A DNA stretch of 64,000 nucleotides from Flavobacterium sp. HSC-32F16 (GTDB lineage: Bacteria; Bacteroidota; Bacteroidia; Flavobacteriales; Flavobacteriaceae). The first letter of the stretch is position 1, and every line of letters starts with the position of its first letter. Below, in pieces: positions 8,170 through 18,000 of the stretch. Below the pieces are notes generated by a model. It was not told the origin of the DNA, made no database searches, and saw only the letters and a list, made by a program, of their open reading frames with translations. A program made the position numbers and the translations under genes. The DNA lies in contig NZ_JALKAC010000009.1 of assembly GCF_024171645.1 (NCBI RefSeq), positions 124,001 to 188,000 of the forward strand, read 5' to 3'.

Positions 8170-9351
8170 CTAGTTTATTTTTCTGCAAATTAAAACTATT
8201 TTGTTATCATTTTTATCAGTTGTAAAAAAACAATAAAGATTTCCTCCATTTTTTATTTTCCATTTCTTTCTGATGTTCTCTACAGTTTCGGGAAAATTAC
8301 GGATTGTAACATTCGCTTGTTGATTTAAAAGTTCATTTTTCATTTCATTTTTGTTGTATGAAATTACTTTTTCAATCTCAAACCTTCTTCCCGGAAAATC
8401 AATTAAATCCTCAGAAGTATACAAATGAGAGTGTTTATGAAGTTTATTTATTTTGAAAAAAGAACTTATTTCATCAAATCCGCCGGATTTCATTATTGCT
8501 GAATTGGCTTCGTAAAGATATTTTTGAGGAAGATGATACGATGGTAATTCATTTTCTGCACCCAAAACAAATTCAAATGTTTCAATTTTATCTTTTAAAA
8601 TGTTGGCTGTTTTTAAAGTTATTTCACCCGAATAATTTTTGTGAATTTCAAAAAGCAGTTCTTTAACTTCATTTTCAAGCGCAATAATATGAATGTTTTT
8701 TACAGATTTTAATTCAGATAATCCGGCAGAAATATCCAGTAAAGGCGCTGTTTTAATTAAAATTGAATTTGCTTTTTCAAAATAAAAATCTAAAGAATCC
8801 GGCACATTGGGCAGACAGTCTTTCAACATAAAAACTTTGCCTTTTGCATCATTTCGACGAGAAGGATCAATATAAATCCAATCCCATTTCTGACTCAAAT
8901 TATTTAAAACGTTTGCCGAATCATCAGCATAAAAATGACAATTTTTAACTTGCAGCTGTTCAAAATTATGTTTTACAATTGCAGATAAATCTTTATTTAT
9001 TTCGCAATGCGCAATAGATTTAAACTTTTTGGAAAAGTAACAATCATCAACACCAAAGCCTCCGGTAAGATCGATTAGAGTATCGCCTTCGATTAAAGAA
9101 GATTTATAAGCCGCTGTTTTTTCGGATGAGGTTTGTTCAACAGAAACCTTACTTGGATAAATGATATTTTCCGCCGCAAACCAAGTCGGGAGTTTATCTT
9201 TTGCTTTAGTTCTTGCTTCAATCTGATTTAAAATTAAAATCCAATCCATTTCTGGAAACGGATTTTTCTGAAGCGCTAATTTTGTTAAATCTGCACCAGT
9301 ATTCTGAATTATAAATTCTTGAATATCTGGATGCAAAATGGGATTGTTCAA
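8170..9351 (-). CDS. SAM-dependent methyltransferase with THUMP-like C-terminal domain
   Basis: A 393-residue cytosolic protein. The middle carries a Rossmann methyltransferase: DLTGGFGVDD (SAM-binding loop, near residue 96), an acidic ligand in CEIN, and YIDPSRR (near 162), a catalytic-type D-P-x-R motif. The C-terminal part fits the THUMP-like domain seen in this Bacteroidota/Firmicutes family, ending in a strand that contains NLYCFF. The family is thought to modify RNA, but the target is unknown. It follows the AI-2E-type transporter gene by 2 bp, so these genes probably form an operon. Confidence 0.75.
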   Translation of the reverse strand: MNNPILHPDIQEFIIQNTGADLTKLALQKNPFPEMDWILILNQIEARTKAKDKLPTWFAAENIIYPSKVSVEQTSSEKTAAYKSSLIEGDTLIDLTGGFGVDDCYFSKKFKSIAHCEINKDLSAIVKHNFEQLQVKNCHFYADDSANVLNNLSQKWDWIYIDPSRRNDAKGKVFMLKDCLPNVPDSLDFYFEKANSILIKTAPLLDISAGLSELKSVKNIHIIALENEVKELLFEIHKNYSGEITLKTANILKDKIETFEFVLGAENELPSYHLPQKYLYEANSAIMKSGGFDEISSFFKINKLHKHSHLYTSEDLIDFPGRRFEIEKVISYNKNEMKNELLNQQANVTIRNFPETVENIRKKWKIKNGGNLYCFFTTDKNDNKIVLICRKIN

Positions 9352-9353
9352 AG

Positions 9354-10445
9354 CTAAATTCTTTCGGTTAATACGGAGACAATTTTATTGTTAGGAAAAA
9401 ATTCTTTTAAAATTACTTTAATCATGGTAAAAGCCGGAACAGCAATGATCATTCCCACAATTCCAAACGTGATACCGCTGATTAAGATAATTAAGAATAT
9501 TTCTAACGGGTGCGAATTTACACTTTTTGACGAAATTATTGGCTGGCTGATATTATTGTCAATTGCCTGAACGATTAAGAAGCCAATAATTACATAAATG
9601 GTTTTTGGTAGAATTTCTGATTGAAAATCTTGCCCAATCATACTGATCATAGTTAAAATTCCAGCCAAAGTAGTTCCAATAATTGGCCCTAAATAAGGTA
9701 TAACATTTAGAATAGCACATAAAAAAGCAATTACAAAAGCATTTTTATTGCCAAAGATTAGTAATACAATCAGATAAAGAATAAATACAACGATTAACTG
9801 CAATAATAAACCAATGAAATATCGGGTCAATAAGTGGTTGATTTTTGTGATTGAATTTAAAATTTTATCTTCATTAGAATCAGGAAGTATTCTTCTTGCC
9901 TGGTCTTTAAAAATGGTTTGATCTTTTATAAAAAAGAAAGTAATAAAAAATACCGATACCAATCCCATTCCCATATTGGCCATAAAATTGATAATTGAAT
10001 TGATAAATCCGGTGAAATAACTAAAATCCAATACCGATGTTAGTTTTGAGTCTTTGATAACTTTATTTAAATCAATATGCTGAATATTAAAATATTCTTC
10101 AAGATGGGTTTCTGTCTCCATAAATTTAGTCTGAAGATGTGCTGTATCTAATAGAGCCAAATTATTTGCCTGCGAAATAATTAAAGGCACAAACAGTAAA
10201 ATAAAGCCTACAATAAGAAAGATAAAAAAGATAATGGTAGTTGTGGCAGCCATTGAATTACTGAATTTTAGTTTATTTTTTAAAAATAAAACCAGCGGAT
10301 TGGCAATTAAACACAATAGTAAGGAAACACATAAATAAACAATTACAGTCTGAATTTCATATAAGAAGTATAAAACGATACCAATTACTAAGATTGTTGC
10401 CAATGATCGTAAGATGCCGTTAGAAATAGTTTTTGACGTTACCAT
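9354..10445 (-). CDS. AI-2E family transporter (PerM/UPF0118)
   Basis: A 363-residue integral membrane protein with about eight hydrophobic segments. The layout is typical of the family: two pairs of N-terminal helices, a soluble loop at about 95-150, then C-terminal helices with the NVIPYLGPIIG motif near residue 245 and an ISQPIISSKSVNSHP segment near 300. Members export small molecules (the name comes from autoinducer-2 export by TqsA) or act as Na+/H+ antiporters; the substrate here is unknown. It is the first gene of a probable operon with the methyltransferase gene. Confidence 0.85.
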   Translation of the reverse strand: MVTSKTISNGILRSLATILVIGIVLYFLYEIQTVIVYLCVSLLLCLIANPLVLFLKNKLKFSNSMAATTTIIFFIFLIVGFILLFVPLIISQANNLALLDTAHLQTKFMETETHLEEYFNIQHIDLNKVIKDSKLTSVLDFSYFTGFINSIINFMANMGMGLVSVFFITFFFIKDQTIFKDQARRILPDSNEDKILNSITKINHLLTRYFIGLLLQLIVVFILYLIVLLIFGNKNAFVIAFLCAILNVIPYLGPIIGTTLAGILTMISMIGQDFQSEILPKTIYVIIGFLIVQAIDNNISQPIISSKSVNSHPLEIFLIILISGITFGIVGMIIAVPAFTMIKVILKEFFPNNKIVSVLTERI

Positions 10446-10527
10446 ATTTAAATTTTAAGATTATAAATATAGGAAAAAGCTTTTATAATTCTAATGTTTG
10501 GGACGTTCTAAAATAATTAGCAAAAAA

Positions 10528-10556
10528 AAAGGCGGGATGATTTTCATCTCGCCTTT
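10528..10556 (-). terminator. Rho-independent terminator of the M43 metalloprotease gene
   Basis: The stem GGCGGGATGA (10531-10540) pairs with TCATCTCGCC (10544-10553) with one G-U pair and is extended by A-T pairs. A run of nine T residues follows on the minus strand. It lies just downstream of the metalloprotease stop codon. Confidence 0.8.
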
Positions 10557-10573
10557 AATTACAATTTTTTTAA

Positions 10574-11527
10574 TTAAGGTTGTGCAAAAGAATTTCTTGC
10601 GCCTCCGCTTGCGAAGATAGCTGAAATTCTATTTTTCTGACCTGTTGAGAACATGTACATTGCATTATCGTTTACATAATCCATGTAGTTCATTGTCATT
10701 TCTACAGGCGTACCAGAACAAGTACTGTAATGTGGATAAGCAGGGTTGCCATAATTCTCTTCGTTGTGAGTTGGTGTATCTGCAACTAAATCGCTTCCGC
10801 AAGTTGCATCTCCCCAAATGTGACGTAAGTTCAGCCAGTGTCCCACTTCGTGAGTACCAGTTCTTCCTAAATTAAATGGTGCATTTGCTGCGCCAGATAA
10901 ACCAAAATATCTTGGATCAATTACAACTCCATCTGTAGACGATGCTCCGCCAGGAAATTGTGCATAACCTAAAATATTGTTCCCAATAGTACAAGACCAT
11001 ATATTAAGCTTTGTTGTAGGAGAAGTTGGTGCCAAACCACCTTGGGCTGTTTTTTTCATGGCGTCATTTGTACCCCATGAGGTTTTTGTTGTTGATTTTC
11101 GAATAATTTGATCTAAAACAAATGTAATTCCGATATTGGCTTTTACACCAGCAAATAATGCAGGAACACTATTGTAATCAGAGTTTAATGCATTAAAATC
11201 TTTATTTAATACATCAATTTGAGATTGGATTTGTGTAGCCGAAATGTTTTCTGCAGTTGTTCTGTACAAAACGTTTACTACAACAGGAATTTCGATTTTT
11301 CCATTTACAAGTTTACCTGTAAGTAAAGCTTTGTTTGTGAAAGCTTCAATTTCGTTCATTCTAACTGCTAATGTTGGATCAGCTTTTAATTGAGCTTCTA
11401 AAACATCCTGAGTTGCACAGGCACGACGGCTTGCAATTGCTGCATCTGGGTTTGCAGATTCAGATGACTCGCTTTGACATGAAAACAGCACTAAAGCTGT
11501 AATTGCGGAAATAATAACCTTTTTCAT
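10574..11527 (-). CDS. M43-family zinc metalloprotease lipoprotein (cytophagalysin type)
   Basis: A 317-residue protein with a lipoprotein signal (LVLFSC, Cys17). The catalytic domain contains HEVGH at 226-230 with the third zinc ligand His236 (HEVGHWLNLRH) and an asparagine-methionine turn (MNYMDY) about 40 residues later, the extended metzincin signature of M43, the family of pappalysin and cytophagalysin. It also has several conserved-looking cysteines around the active site. It is probably anchored at the outer membrane and degrades extracellular protein. No C-terminal secretion domain (T9SS type) is present; the chain ends soon after the catalytic domain. It is monocistronic, with its own terminator. 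Confidence 0.85.
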   Translation of the reverse strand: MKKVIISAITALVLFSCQSESSESANPDAAIASRRACATQDVLEAQLKADPTLAVRMNEIEAFTNKALLTGKLVNGKIEIPVVVNVLYRTTAENISATQIQSQIDVLNKDFNALNSDYNSVPALFAGVKANIGITFVLDQIIRKSTTKTSWGTNDAMKKTAQGGLAPTSPTTKLNIWSCTIGNNILGYAQFPGGASSTDGVVIDPRYFGLSGAANAPFNLGRTGTHEVGHWLNLRHIWGDATCGSDLVADTPTHNEENYGNPAYPHYSTCSGTPVEMTMNYMDYVNDNAMYMFSTGQKNRISAIFASGGARNSFAQP

Positions 11528-11823
11528 AAATCTAGGGGGTTTTTGTTATAAAATATTAGTTTTGGTTAACCAGGTCGCAATTTTATAACAAATTCAATTT
11601 GTAGCCAAATTTTTATACCAATTTATTTGTGAGAATTTTACAATCCCTTATATAATCTAGTTCCTACAAAAAAGTTAAAATTATTTTTAAGATGTTTTTT
11701 CTTACTTATTAGTTTTTTAAATGTATTTTAACGTTATTATTTGCTTTTTATCGGGTTTTTGAATCTTTCTTTAAAAGACTGTTTAAGAATTGATTCAAAT
11801 TGAAGATTAATTGTTAGTAGAAT
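11528..11823. other. AT-rich intergenic region
   Basis: This 296-bp stretch between the metalloprotease start and the TrmH-type methylase end holds no open frame I would believe, and no perfect TAnnTTTG box with a partner. It presumably contains the metalloprotease promoter. Confidence 0.5.
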
Positions 11824-12324
11824 TTAGAACAAAGAAGTAATCTCGTACAAAGCAATGCTGGCCGCTTGTACTACATTCATACTGCTGTTTTTTCCAAACA
11901 TATTAATATGAACAATTTCATTTGAGATTTTTAGAAGCTCATCAGAAATTCCGTCAATTTCACTTCCTATCAAAAGTGCTGTTTTTTTGTCTTTCTGGAT
12001 CACAACTTCTTTCAGAGGTTTACTATTGCTTGCAATTTCTAAAGCAATAATTTCGAAGTTGTTTTCTTGAAGATAGACAGCTAATTCTGCGGTTTCTTCA
12101 ATAATTTGATGCGGTACATGAAGGTGTGTACTGCGAGAAGTTTTATTGATTTTTCTTGGCGTAAGCGGAATATCTTTTCCTAAAAAAAGGATTTTTTCTA
12201 CACCAAAGGCTTCAGAAATTCTAAAAAGAGAACCAATATTCTGCTGAAAATAAATATGATCGCAAACCAAAGTTATAGGAAATGTTTTTCTCTCAAATTG
12301 ATTTTCTTCGTGAGTCAGCTGCAC
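11824..12324 (-). CDS. TrmH/SpoU-type RNA 2'-O-methyltransferase
   Basis: A 166-residue protein that is essentially one SPOUT domain. The motifs appear in order: NIGSLFRISEAFG (motif 1, with its invariant Asn and Arg), LLIGSEIDGIS (motif 2, the glycine-rich knot strand) and NMFGKNSSMNVVQAASIALYE (motif 3, of which the Ser-Asn pair and following helix are diagnostic). It methylates ribose 2'-OH in tRNA or rRNA; the exact target cannot be read from the sequence. There is no N-terminal RNA-binding extension, so it resembles the minimal TrmL-like type. It lies 10 bp after the DUF4159 gene in the same direction. Confidence 0.85.
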   Translation of the reverse strand: MQLTHEENQFERKTFPITLVCDHIYFQQNIGSLFRISEAFGVEKILFLGKDIPLTPRKINKTSRSTHLHVPHQIIEETAELAVYLQENNFEIIALEIASNSKPLKEVVIQKDKKTALLIGSEIDGISDELLKISNEIVHINMFGKNSSMNVVQAASIALYEITSLF

Positions 12325-12334
12325 TTTTTAAAAT

Positions 12335-12973
12335 TTAATTGGTAAAGATATAATTAATGATATTCGCACCCATTTTTAAGGCTTTATCGCGAACATTTGC
12401 GGGATCGTTGTGAACTTCGGCATCTTCCCAGCCGTCGCCTAAATCACATTCGTAAGTATACAATAAAACGAGTTTATTTTCTACAAAAATTCCAAAAGCC
12501 TGCGGACGTGTTCCATCATGTTCGTGAATCTTAGGCAGTCCGTTTGGGAAAGGAAATGGTTTTTGAAAAATAGGATGATTTGCCGGAATTTCGACTAAAT
12601 TATTATTAGGAAATATTTTTTTGATTTCTTTTCGAATATATTGATCCATTCCATAATTATCATCAATATGAAGAAAACCGCCTCCATTTAAATAATTTCT
12701 TAAGTTCGAAACATCAGAATCGCTGAAAACTACATTTCCGTGTCCTGTCATGTGTACAAAAGGATACGAAAGCAAATCAGGATTGCTTGGCTCCACAGTC
12801 GAAGGTTTTGCTTTTATTCGGGTATTGATAGTTGAATTGCAAAAACGAATTAAATTAGGAAGCGAAGTTGGATTGGAATACCAATCGCCTCCGCCGCTGT
12901 ATTTTAGTAATGCAATTTCCTGTGAAAAGGAAGCGCTGGAAACCAATAAGAATAAAAGAAATAGTTTTTTCAT
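12335..12973 (-). CDS. DUF4159 exported protein
   Basis: A 212-residue protein with a signal peptide (1-17, ending SFSQ). The body matches DUF4159, which has a class-I glutamine-amidotransferase-like fold: HMTGHGNV, then a LRNYLNGGGFLHIDD block and a NHPIF segment. The function of the family is not established; in several Bacteroidota it neighbours MoxR/BatA-like genes, which are absent here. It is followed by the TrmH-type gene at 10 bp spacing. It is probably periplasmic. Confidence 0.75.
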   Translation of the reverse strand: MKKLFLLFLLVSSASFSQEIALLKYSGGGDWYSNPTSLPNLIRFCNSTINTRIKAKPSTVEPSNPDLLSYPFVHMTGHGNVVFSDSDVSNLRNYLNGGGFLHIDDNYGMDQYIRKEIKKIFPNNNLVEIPANHPIFQKPFPFPNGLPKIHEHDGTRPQAFGIFVENKLVLLYTYECDLGDGWEDAEVHNDPANVRDKALKMGANIINYIFTN

Positions 12974-12988
12974 ATAATTTTACATGTT

Positions 12989-13088
12989 TGTCATTTCGAC
13001 GAAGGAGAAAAAGCGTTAGAAATTCTGCAGAGATTACCGATAATCTTTGTCAATAAACTAGTGCGATCCATCGTTCCTCGGGATGACA
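12989..13088. repeat. Dispersed palindromic Flavobacterium intergenic repeat, copy 1
   Basis: The element has imperfect inverted ends, TGTCATTTCGACGAAGGA at the left and CGTTCCTCGGGATGACA at the right, separated by about 65 bp. A related left end occurs at 31591. Sequences starting TGTCATTYCGACGAA are common in intergenic DNA of this genus (recalled, not searched). It lies between the DUF4159 and rsmE genes. Confidence 0.6.
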
Positions 13089-13096
13089 AGATTGTC

Positions 13097-13810
13097 TTAA
13101 TTTGATGTTTCATTAAAAAACACAACACTATGGCAAGCCACAACTGCTGCGGTTTCTGTACGCAAACGCGTATTTCCTAACATTACCGGCTGATATTTAT
13201 TTTCAATAGCCAATGCAATTTCTTTTTCTGAGAAATCACCTTCTGGGCCAATTAATAAAATAACGTCTTCGTTTGGTTTTAGAGCTTCTTTCAAAGATTT
13301 TTTATCGGTTTCTTCGCAATGTGCGATAAATTGCAAACCTTTATTTTCCTGTTTAATAAATTCTTTAAACGAAACGGCATCATTTAATTTAGGAAGAAAT
13401 GTTTCATTTGACTGTTTCATTGCTGATAAAATGATTTTTTCAAAACGCTCTAAATTAATCACTTTTCTTTCAGAACGATCGCAGATGATTGGCGTAATTT
13501 CCTGAATTCCAATTTCTGTTGCTTTTTCCAAAAACCATTCAAAGCGATCATTCATTTTGGTTGGTGCAACGGCTAAATGCAGACGAAATTTAGGTTCCGG
13601 AGATTTTTTTATAGAAAGAATACTTACAATGCATTTATTATCAGAGGCCAAAGTAATTTCGGTTTCAAACAATAAACCCTGACCATTTGTAACATGAAGA
13701 ATATCTGAATCTTTCTTGCGTAAAACTTTTATAATATGTTTACTTTCTTCTTTATCAAAAGAAAAACTTTCGGTTGTTTCGTCTATATCCGGATTGTAAA
13801 ATAACTGCAT
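13097..13810 (-). CDS. rsmE: 16S rRNA (uracil(1498)-N(3))-methyltransferase RsmE
   Basis: A 237-residue protein of normal length for RsmE. The N-terminal PUA-like part contains SKHIIKVLRKK. The C-terminal SPOUT knot contains LLIGPEGDFSEKE and the LGNTRLRTETAAVVAC motif, both highly diagnostic. It methylates U1498 of 16S rRNA in the assembled 30S subunit. It follows tsaD by 2 bp, so the two translation-related genes are co-transcribed. Confidence 0.93.
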   Translation of the reverse strand: MQLFYNPDIDETTESFSFDKEESKHIIKVLRKKDSDILHVTNGQGLLFETEITLASDNKCIVSILSIKKSPEPKFRLHLAVAPTKMNDRFEWFLEKATEIGIQEITPIICDRSERKVINLERFEKIILSAMKQSNETFLPKLNDAVSFKEFIKQENKGLQFIAHCEETDKKSLKEALKPNEDVILLIGPEGDFSEKEIALAIENKYQPVMLGNTRLRTETAAVVACHSVVFFNETSN

Positions 13811-13812
13811 AA

Positions 13813-14835
13813 TTAAAATTGAATTCGCGCTTTAGAAACCACTGAGGAAGTTTCAAATCGTTTTGATAAATATTTTTGATAACCTACAATTCCAATCATT
13901 GCAGCATTATCCGTAGTATATTCAAATTTCGGAATAAAAGTTTTCCAGCCGTATTTGCCTTCACTTTCTTTTAGAGTAGTTCTAATTCCTGAATTTGCCG
14001 AAACGCCGCCTCCAATAGCGATTTGTTTAATTCCGGTTTCTTTAACAGCCAGTTTTAATTTGTCCATTAAAATTTCGATAATCGTATGCTGAATTGAAGC
14101 ACAGATATCGTTTAGGTTTTCTTCGATGAAATTTGGATTTTCCTGTTTGTTCTTTTGAATGAAATATAAAATAGCCGTTTTTAATCCCGAAAAACTAAAA
14201 TCTAGTCCCGGAACTTTTGGTTTTGTAAAAGCAAAAGCTTTTGGGTTTCCTTCTTTGGCATATTTATCAATTAAAGGTCCGCCCGGATAGGGAAGTCCTA
14301 ATATTTTTGCACTCTTGTCAAAAGCTTCTCCAACCGCGTCATCAGTGGTCTCGCCAATGATTTCCATATCAAAAAAACTGTTTACTTTAACGATCTGTGT
14401 ATGTCCACCGCTAATAGTTAAAGCTAAAAAAGGAAATTCGGGTTTGTCATATCCTTCTTCTTCAATAAAGTGTGCTAAAATATGTGCATGCATGTGGTTT
14501 ACAGCAATTAACGGAATATTTAACGCCAGTGATAATGATTTACCAAAAGAGCTTCCCACTAAAAGTGATCCCATTAAGCCGGGACCTTGTGTAAAGGCAA
14601 TGGCAGATAGCTGTTCTTTTTGTACATTTGCTTTGCGAAGTGCAGCATCGATTACAGGAACTATGTTTTGCTGGTGTGCTCTCGAAGCTAATTCAGGGAC
14701 TACACCACCATATTGATTGTGAATTAACTGATTGGCTACAACATTTGAGAGTACTTTGTCGTTATGTAAAACCGCGGCGGCAGTATCATCGCATGAACTT
14801 TCGATGGCAAGAATAAAAACCTCTGAATTTTGCAT
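13813..14835 (-). CDS. tsaD: tRNA N6-adenosine threonylcarbamoyltransferase TsaD
   Basis: A 340-residue protein starting MQNSEVFILAIESSCDD, the usual N-terminus of the family. An in-frame start 72 bp further upstream adds residues that homologues lack and overlaps the region in front of tamB, so I rejected it. The metal-binding HMHAH motif, SGGHTQIV, and the C-terminal GGVSANSGIR block are present. With TsaB, TsaE and TsaC it makes t6A at position 37 of tRNAs that read ANN codons. The other partners are not in the window. It is the first gene of a pair with rsmE. Confidence 0.95.
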   Translation of the reverse strand: MQNSEVFILAIESSCDDTAAAVLHNDKVLSNVVANQLIHNQYGGVVPELASRAHQQNIVPVIDAALRKANVQKEQLSAIAFTQGPGLMGSLLVGSSFGKSLSLALNIPLIAVNHMHAHILAHFIEEEGYDKPEFPFLALTISGGHTQIVKVNSFFDMEIIGETTDDAVGEAFDKSAKILGLPYPGGPLIDKYAKEGNPKAFAFTKPKVPGLDFSFSGLKTAILYFIQKNKQENPNFIEENLNDICASIQHTIIEILMDKLKLAVKETGIKQIAIGGGVSANSGIRTTLKESEGKYGWKTFIPKFEYTTDNAAMIGIVGYQKYLSKRFETSSVVSKARIQF

Positions 14836-15039
14836 ATAAAGGCACGAATTTTGGATTATATTTGACAAATCAAATTTTGAAATTTCTTTGATTGAAGCAG
14901 ATGCCAAAATTAAAGAATTTTTATCAAAACAGTCGTCCTTTGTCTGTTCAAATTAAATTAATACAAAAACAATAATAATACAGTTATCAAAAGAGTTAAG
15001 AAAATAGTATCCAGAACCCTGATTGGCTTAATTTTACTT

Positions 15040-18000
15040 TTGCTGGTACTTGCTATCACTCTGTCTCTGCCTGTAGTGCAGACAAAAATCGCAAAGTATA
15101 TTACTGAAACTCTTAATACTGATTTTAAAACCAATATCAGTATTGATAAAGCGGCTATTAATATTTTTGGCGGTGTAAAACTAAAAAAAGTACATATTTT
15201 AGATCATCATAAAAAGACTTTAATCTATTCGGAGCTTATAAATACAGATATTTTAAGCATTAAAAGAGCCATTGACGGCGATTTGATTTTTGGTGATATT
15301 CGTTTAACAGGTTTGATTTTTAATTTAAAAACCTATAAAAACGAAGACGAAAACAATATTAATAAGTTTATTAGATTGTTTGAGAATGAAAAGCAAGAAA
15401 AACCAAAATCAAATAAACACTTTCTTCTAACAGCGAGAAACGCTTATATAACCAATGGAAATTTTTCGGTTGTTGATGAAAATAAAAACACTCCAAGGTT
15501 TTTAGACTTTAAAAAGCTAAATGCCTATATCAGCGACTTTAAACTCTATGGTCCAGAAGTAAATACCAATATTCATAGATTTTCATTTTTAGATCATCGA
15601 GGTTTATATGTTTCTAATTTTGCCGGAAAATTCAGTTATACCAAAAAACAGATTAAGGTTGAAAATTTAGCCATAAAAACCAAAAGATCATGGATTTATG
15701 GAAAAGCTATTTTGAATTATAAAGTTCAGGATTTCTTAGAATTTACAGATAAAGTTCAGTTTGATGTTGCGCTGGATTCGTCATCTATAGCTTCAAATGA
15801 TATTCGTTATTTTTATGACGGTTTGGGTAAAAATCAGCATTTTAAAGTTAAAACGAAGATAAAAGGGCCATTAAATAATTTAAACCTAAATCATTTAAGA
15901 CTTAGTGATGCAAACGGTTCTAAAATCTTCGGGAACATTAATTTCAAAAATCTTTTAGGTGCAAAAGAACAAAAGTTCTCGATGGACGGAAAGTTTGATA
16001 AATTGATATCGAGTTATGATAATCTGGTTGTGATTCTTCCGGGTATTTTAGGAAGAAAACTGCCTAAAGAGCTTAAAAGAATTGGGAAGTTTAATATCGT
16101 AGGGAAAGCAAAAGTATCCACCACGGCCCTGGAAACCGACTTTAAAATGGCAACCGATTTGGGAGATGGTAAAATTAATCTTCATATGAATAATATGGAT
16201 TTTATTGATAAAGCTTCTTATTCGGGAAATATCGTTTTGGATAATTTTGATATTGGTTCTTTATTGGGCCGAAAAGATATTGGCAGAACTACTTTAGATT
16301 TAGATGTGGACGGAGTTGGTTTTACCGAGAAATATTTGAATACTATTGTTAAAGGAGACATTTCGAAATTAGATTACAATAAATACAAATACAGTAATAT
16401 TGTAGTTAACGGTAATTTTAAGCTTCCTTATTATAAAGGTCAGCTTTCTATAAATGATCCTAATTTGAGTTTGACTTTTGACGGATTGGTAGACTTAAGT
16501 AAAAGAGAAAGCCGTTATGATTTTCATATCAATGTAGAAAATTCAGATTTACAGAAATTGAGATTCATCAATGATTCAATTTCTCATTTTAAAGGTGATG
16601 CCGTTGTTCAGGTAACCGGAAATTCGATTGAGAATCTTCAAGGGACTATTTTTATAAAAGATGCTGAATATCAAAATCCAAAAGAAACCTATGTTTTTGA
16701 TGATGTAACGATAAGTTCAAATTTTGATGCAGACAGGTTGAGAACCATAACAATTAATTCATCAGATATTGTTGAAGGAAGAATTGTGGGTAAATTTCAG
16801 TTTGCGCAATTGGATAAACTGGTAATGAATTCCGTTGGAAGTTTATATACCAATTACAAGCCTTATAAGGTGAAGAAAGGACAATTTTTACGTTTCAATT
16901 TTCATGTATACAATAAGGTTGTTGAAATGTTGTATCCTGAAATGAAAATTGATTCGAGTACAGTGGTACGAGGAAAAATTGATTCAGATTTACAGGAATT
17001 TAAATTTGGTTTCAGATCGAAACAAATTACAGCAGCTAAAAATACTTTTGATAATATCCGAATCAGTATTGATAATAAAAACCCGCTTTATAATGCTTTC
17101 GTTGAACTAGACAGTATTAAAACTCCGTATTATAAAATACGTGATTTCAATTTAATCAACGTAACTTCAAAAGATACCTTGTTTGTTCGTTCAGAGTTTA
17201 AAGGCGGCGACAAAGGACAGGATTATTTCAATCTGGATTTATTTCATACCATCGATAAAAAGAAAAATAATATCATAGGAATAAAAAAATCCGAAATGAA
17301 GTTTAAAGACTATTTATGGTATTTAAACGAAGATGCAGCAAAAGACAATCAGATTGTTTTTGATCAGTTTTTTAAAAATTTTACGATTGATAATATTGTT
17401 TTATCTCATGAAAATCAGAAAATTGATTTGAATGGTATCATCAAAGGAAAAGATTATAAAGATATTGTCCTCAATTTTGAAGATGTAGATATAAATAAAA
17501 TAACGCCTTATACTTCGAAGTTTGTGTTTAACGGAAATTTAAACGGAAACATAAATTATAAGCAGAATAAAGATGTTTTTCAGCCAACGGCAAATATTGT
17601 GGTAGATCATCTTAATTTGAATAAAGTAGATTTAGGAACGCTGAATTTTGATATTTCGGGAGATCAAAGTTTTAAAAAGTTTACTATAAATTCTTCAATT
17701 ATAAACGGTTTTGCAGAGTCGTTTAGAGCAAATGGAACTTTTGCAATCGAAAATAAAGAGACATTTTTAGATTTAAGCTTAAAGCTCGAAGGATTTAATC
17801 TGGCTACTTTAGGAACTGTAGGCGGCGATGTTTTATCGAATGTAAGAGGTTCTGTTTCTGGAAATGCAGCAGTTGTGGGGAATCTGAAAAAACCAGAAAT
17901 CAACGGGCGTTTATATGTAGAAAAGGCAGGAATGACAATTCCGTATCTAAATACAGATTACGAATTAAGCGACAGGACGGTTATTGATTTAACTGATGAA

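Noticed and set aside
14315..14716. Antisense open frame of 133 codons within tsaD
   Set aside because: It is fully covered by tsaD, which has every expected motif; the frame is a side effect of codon use.
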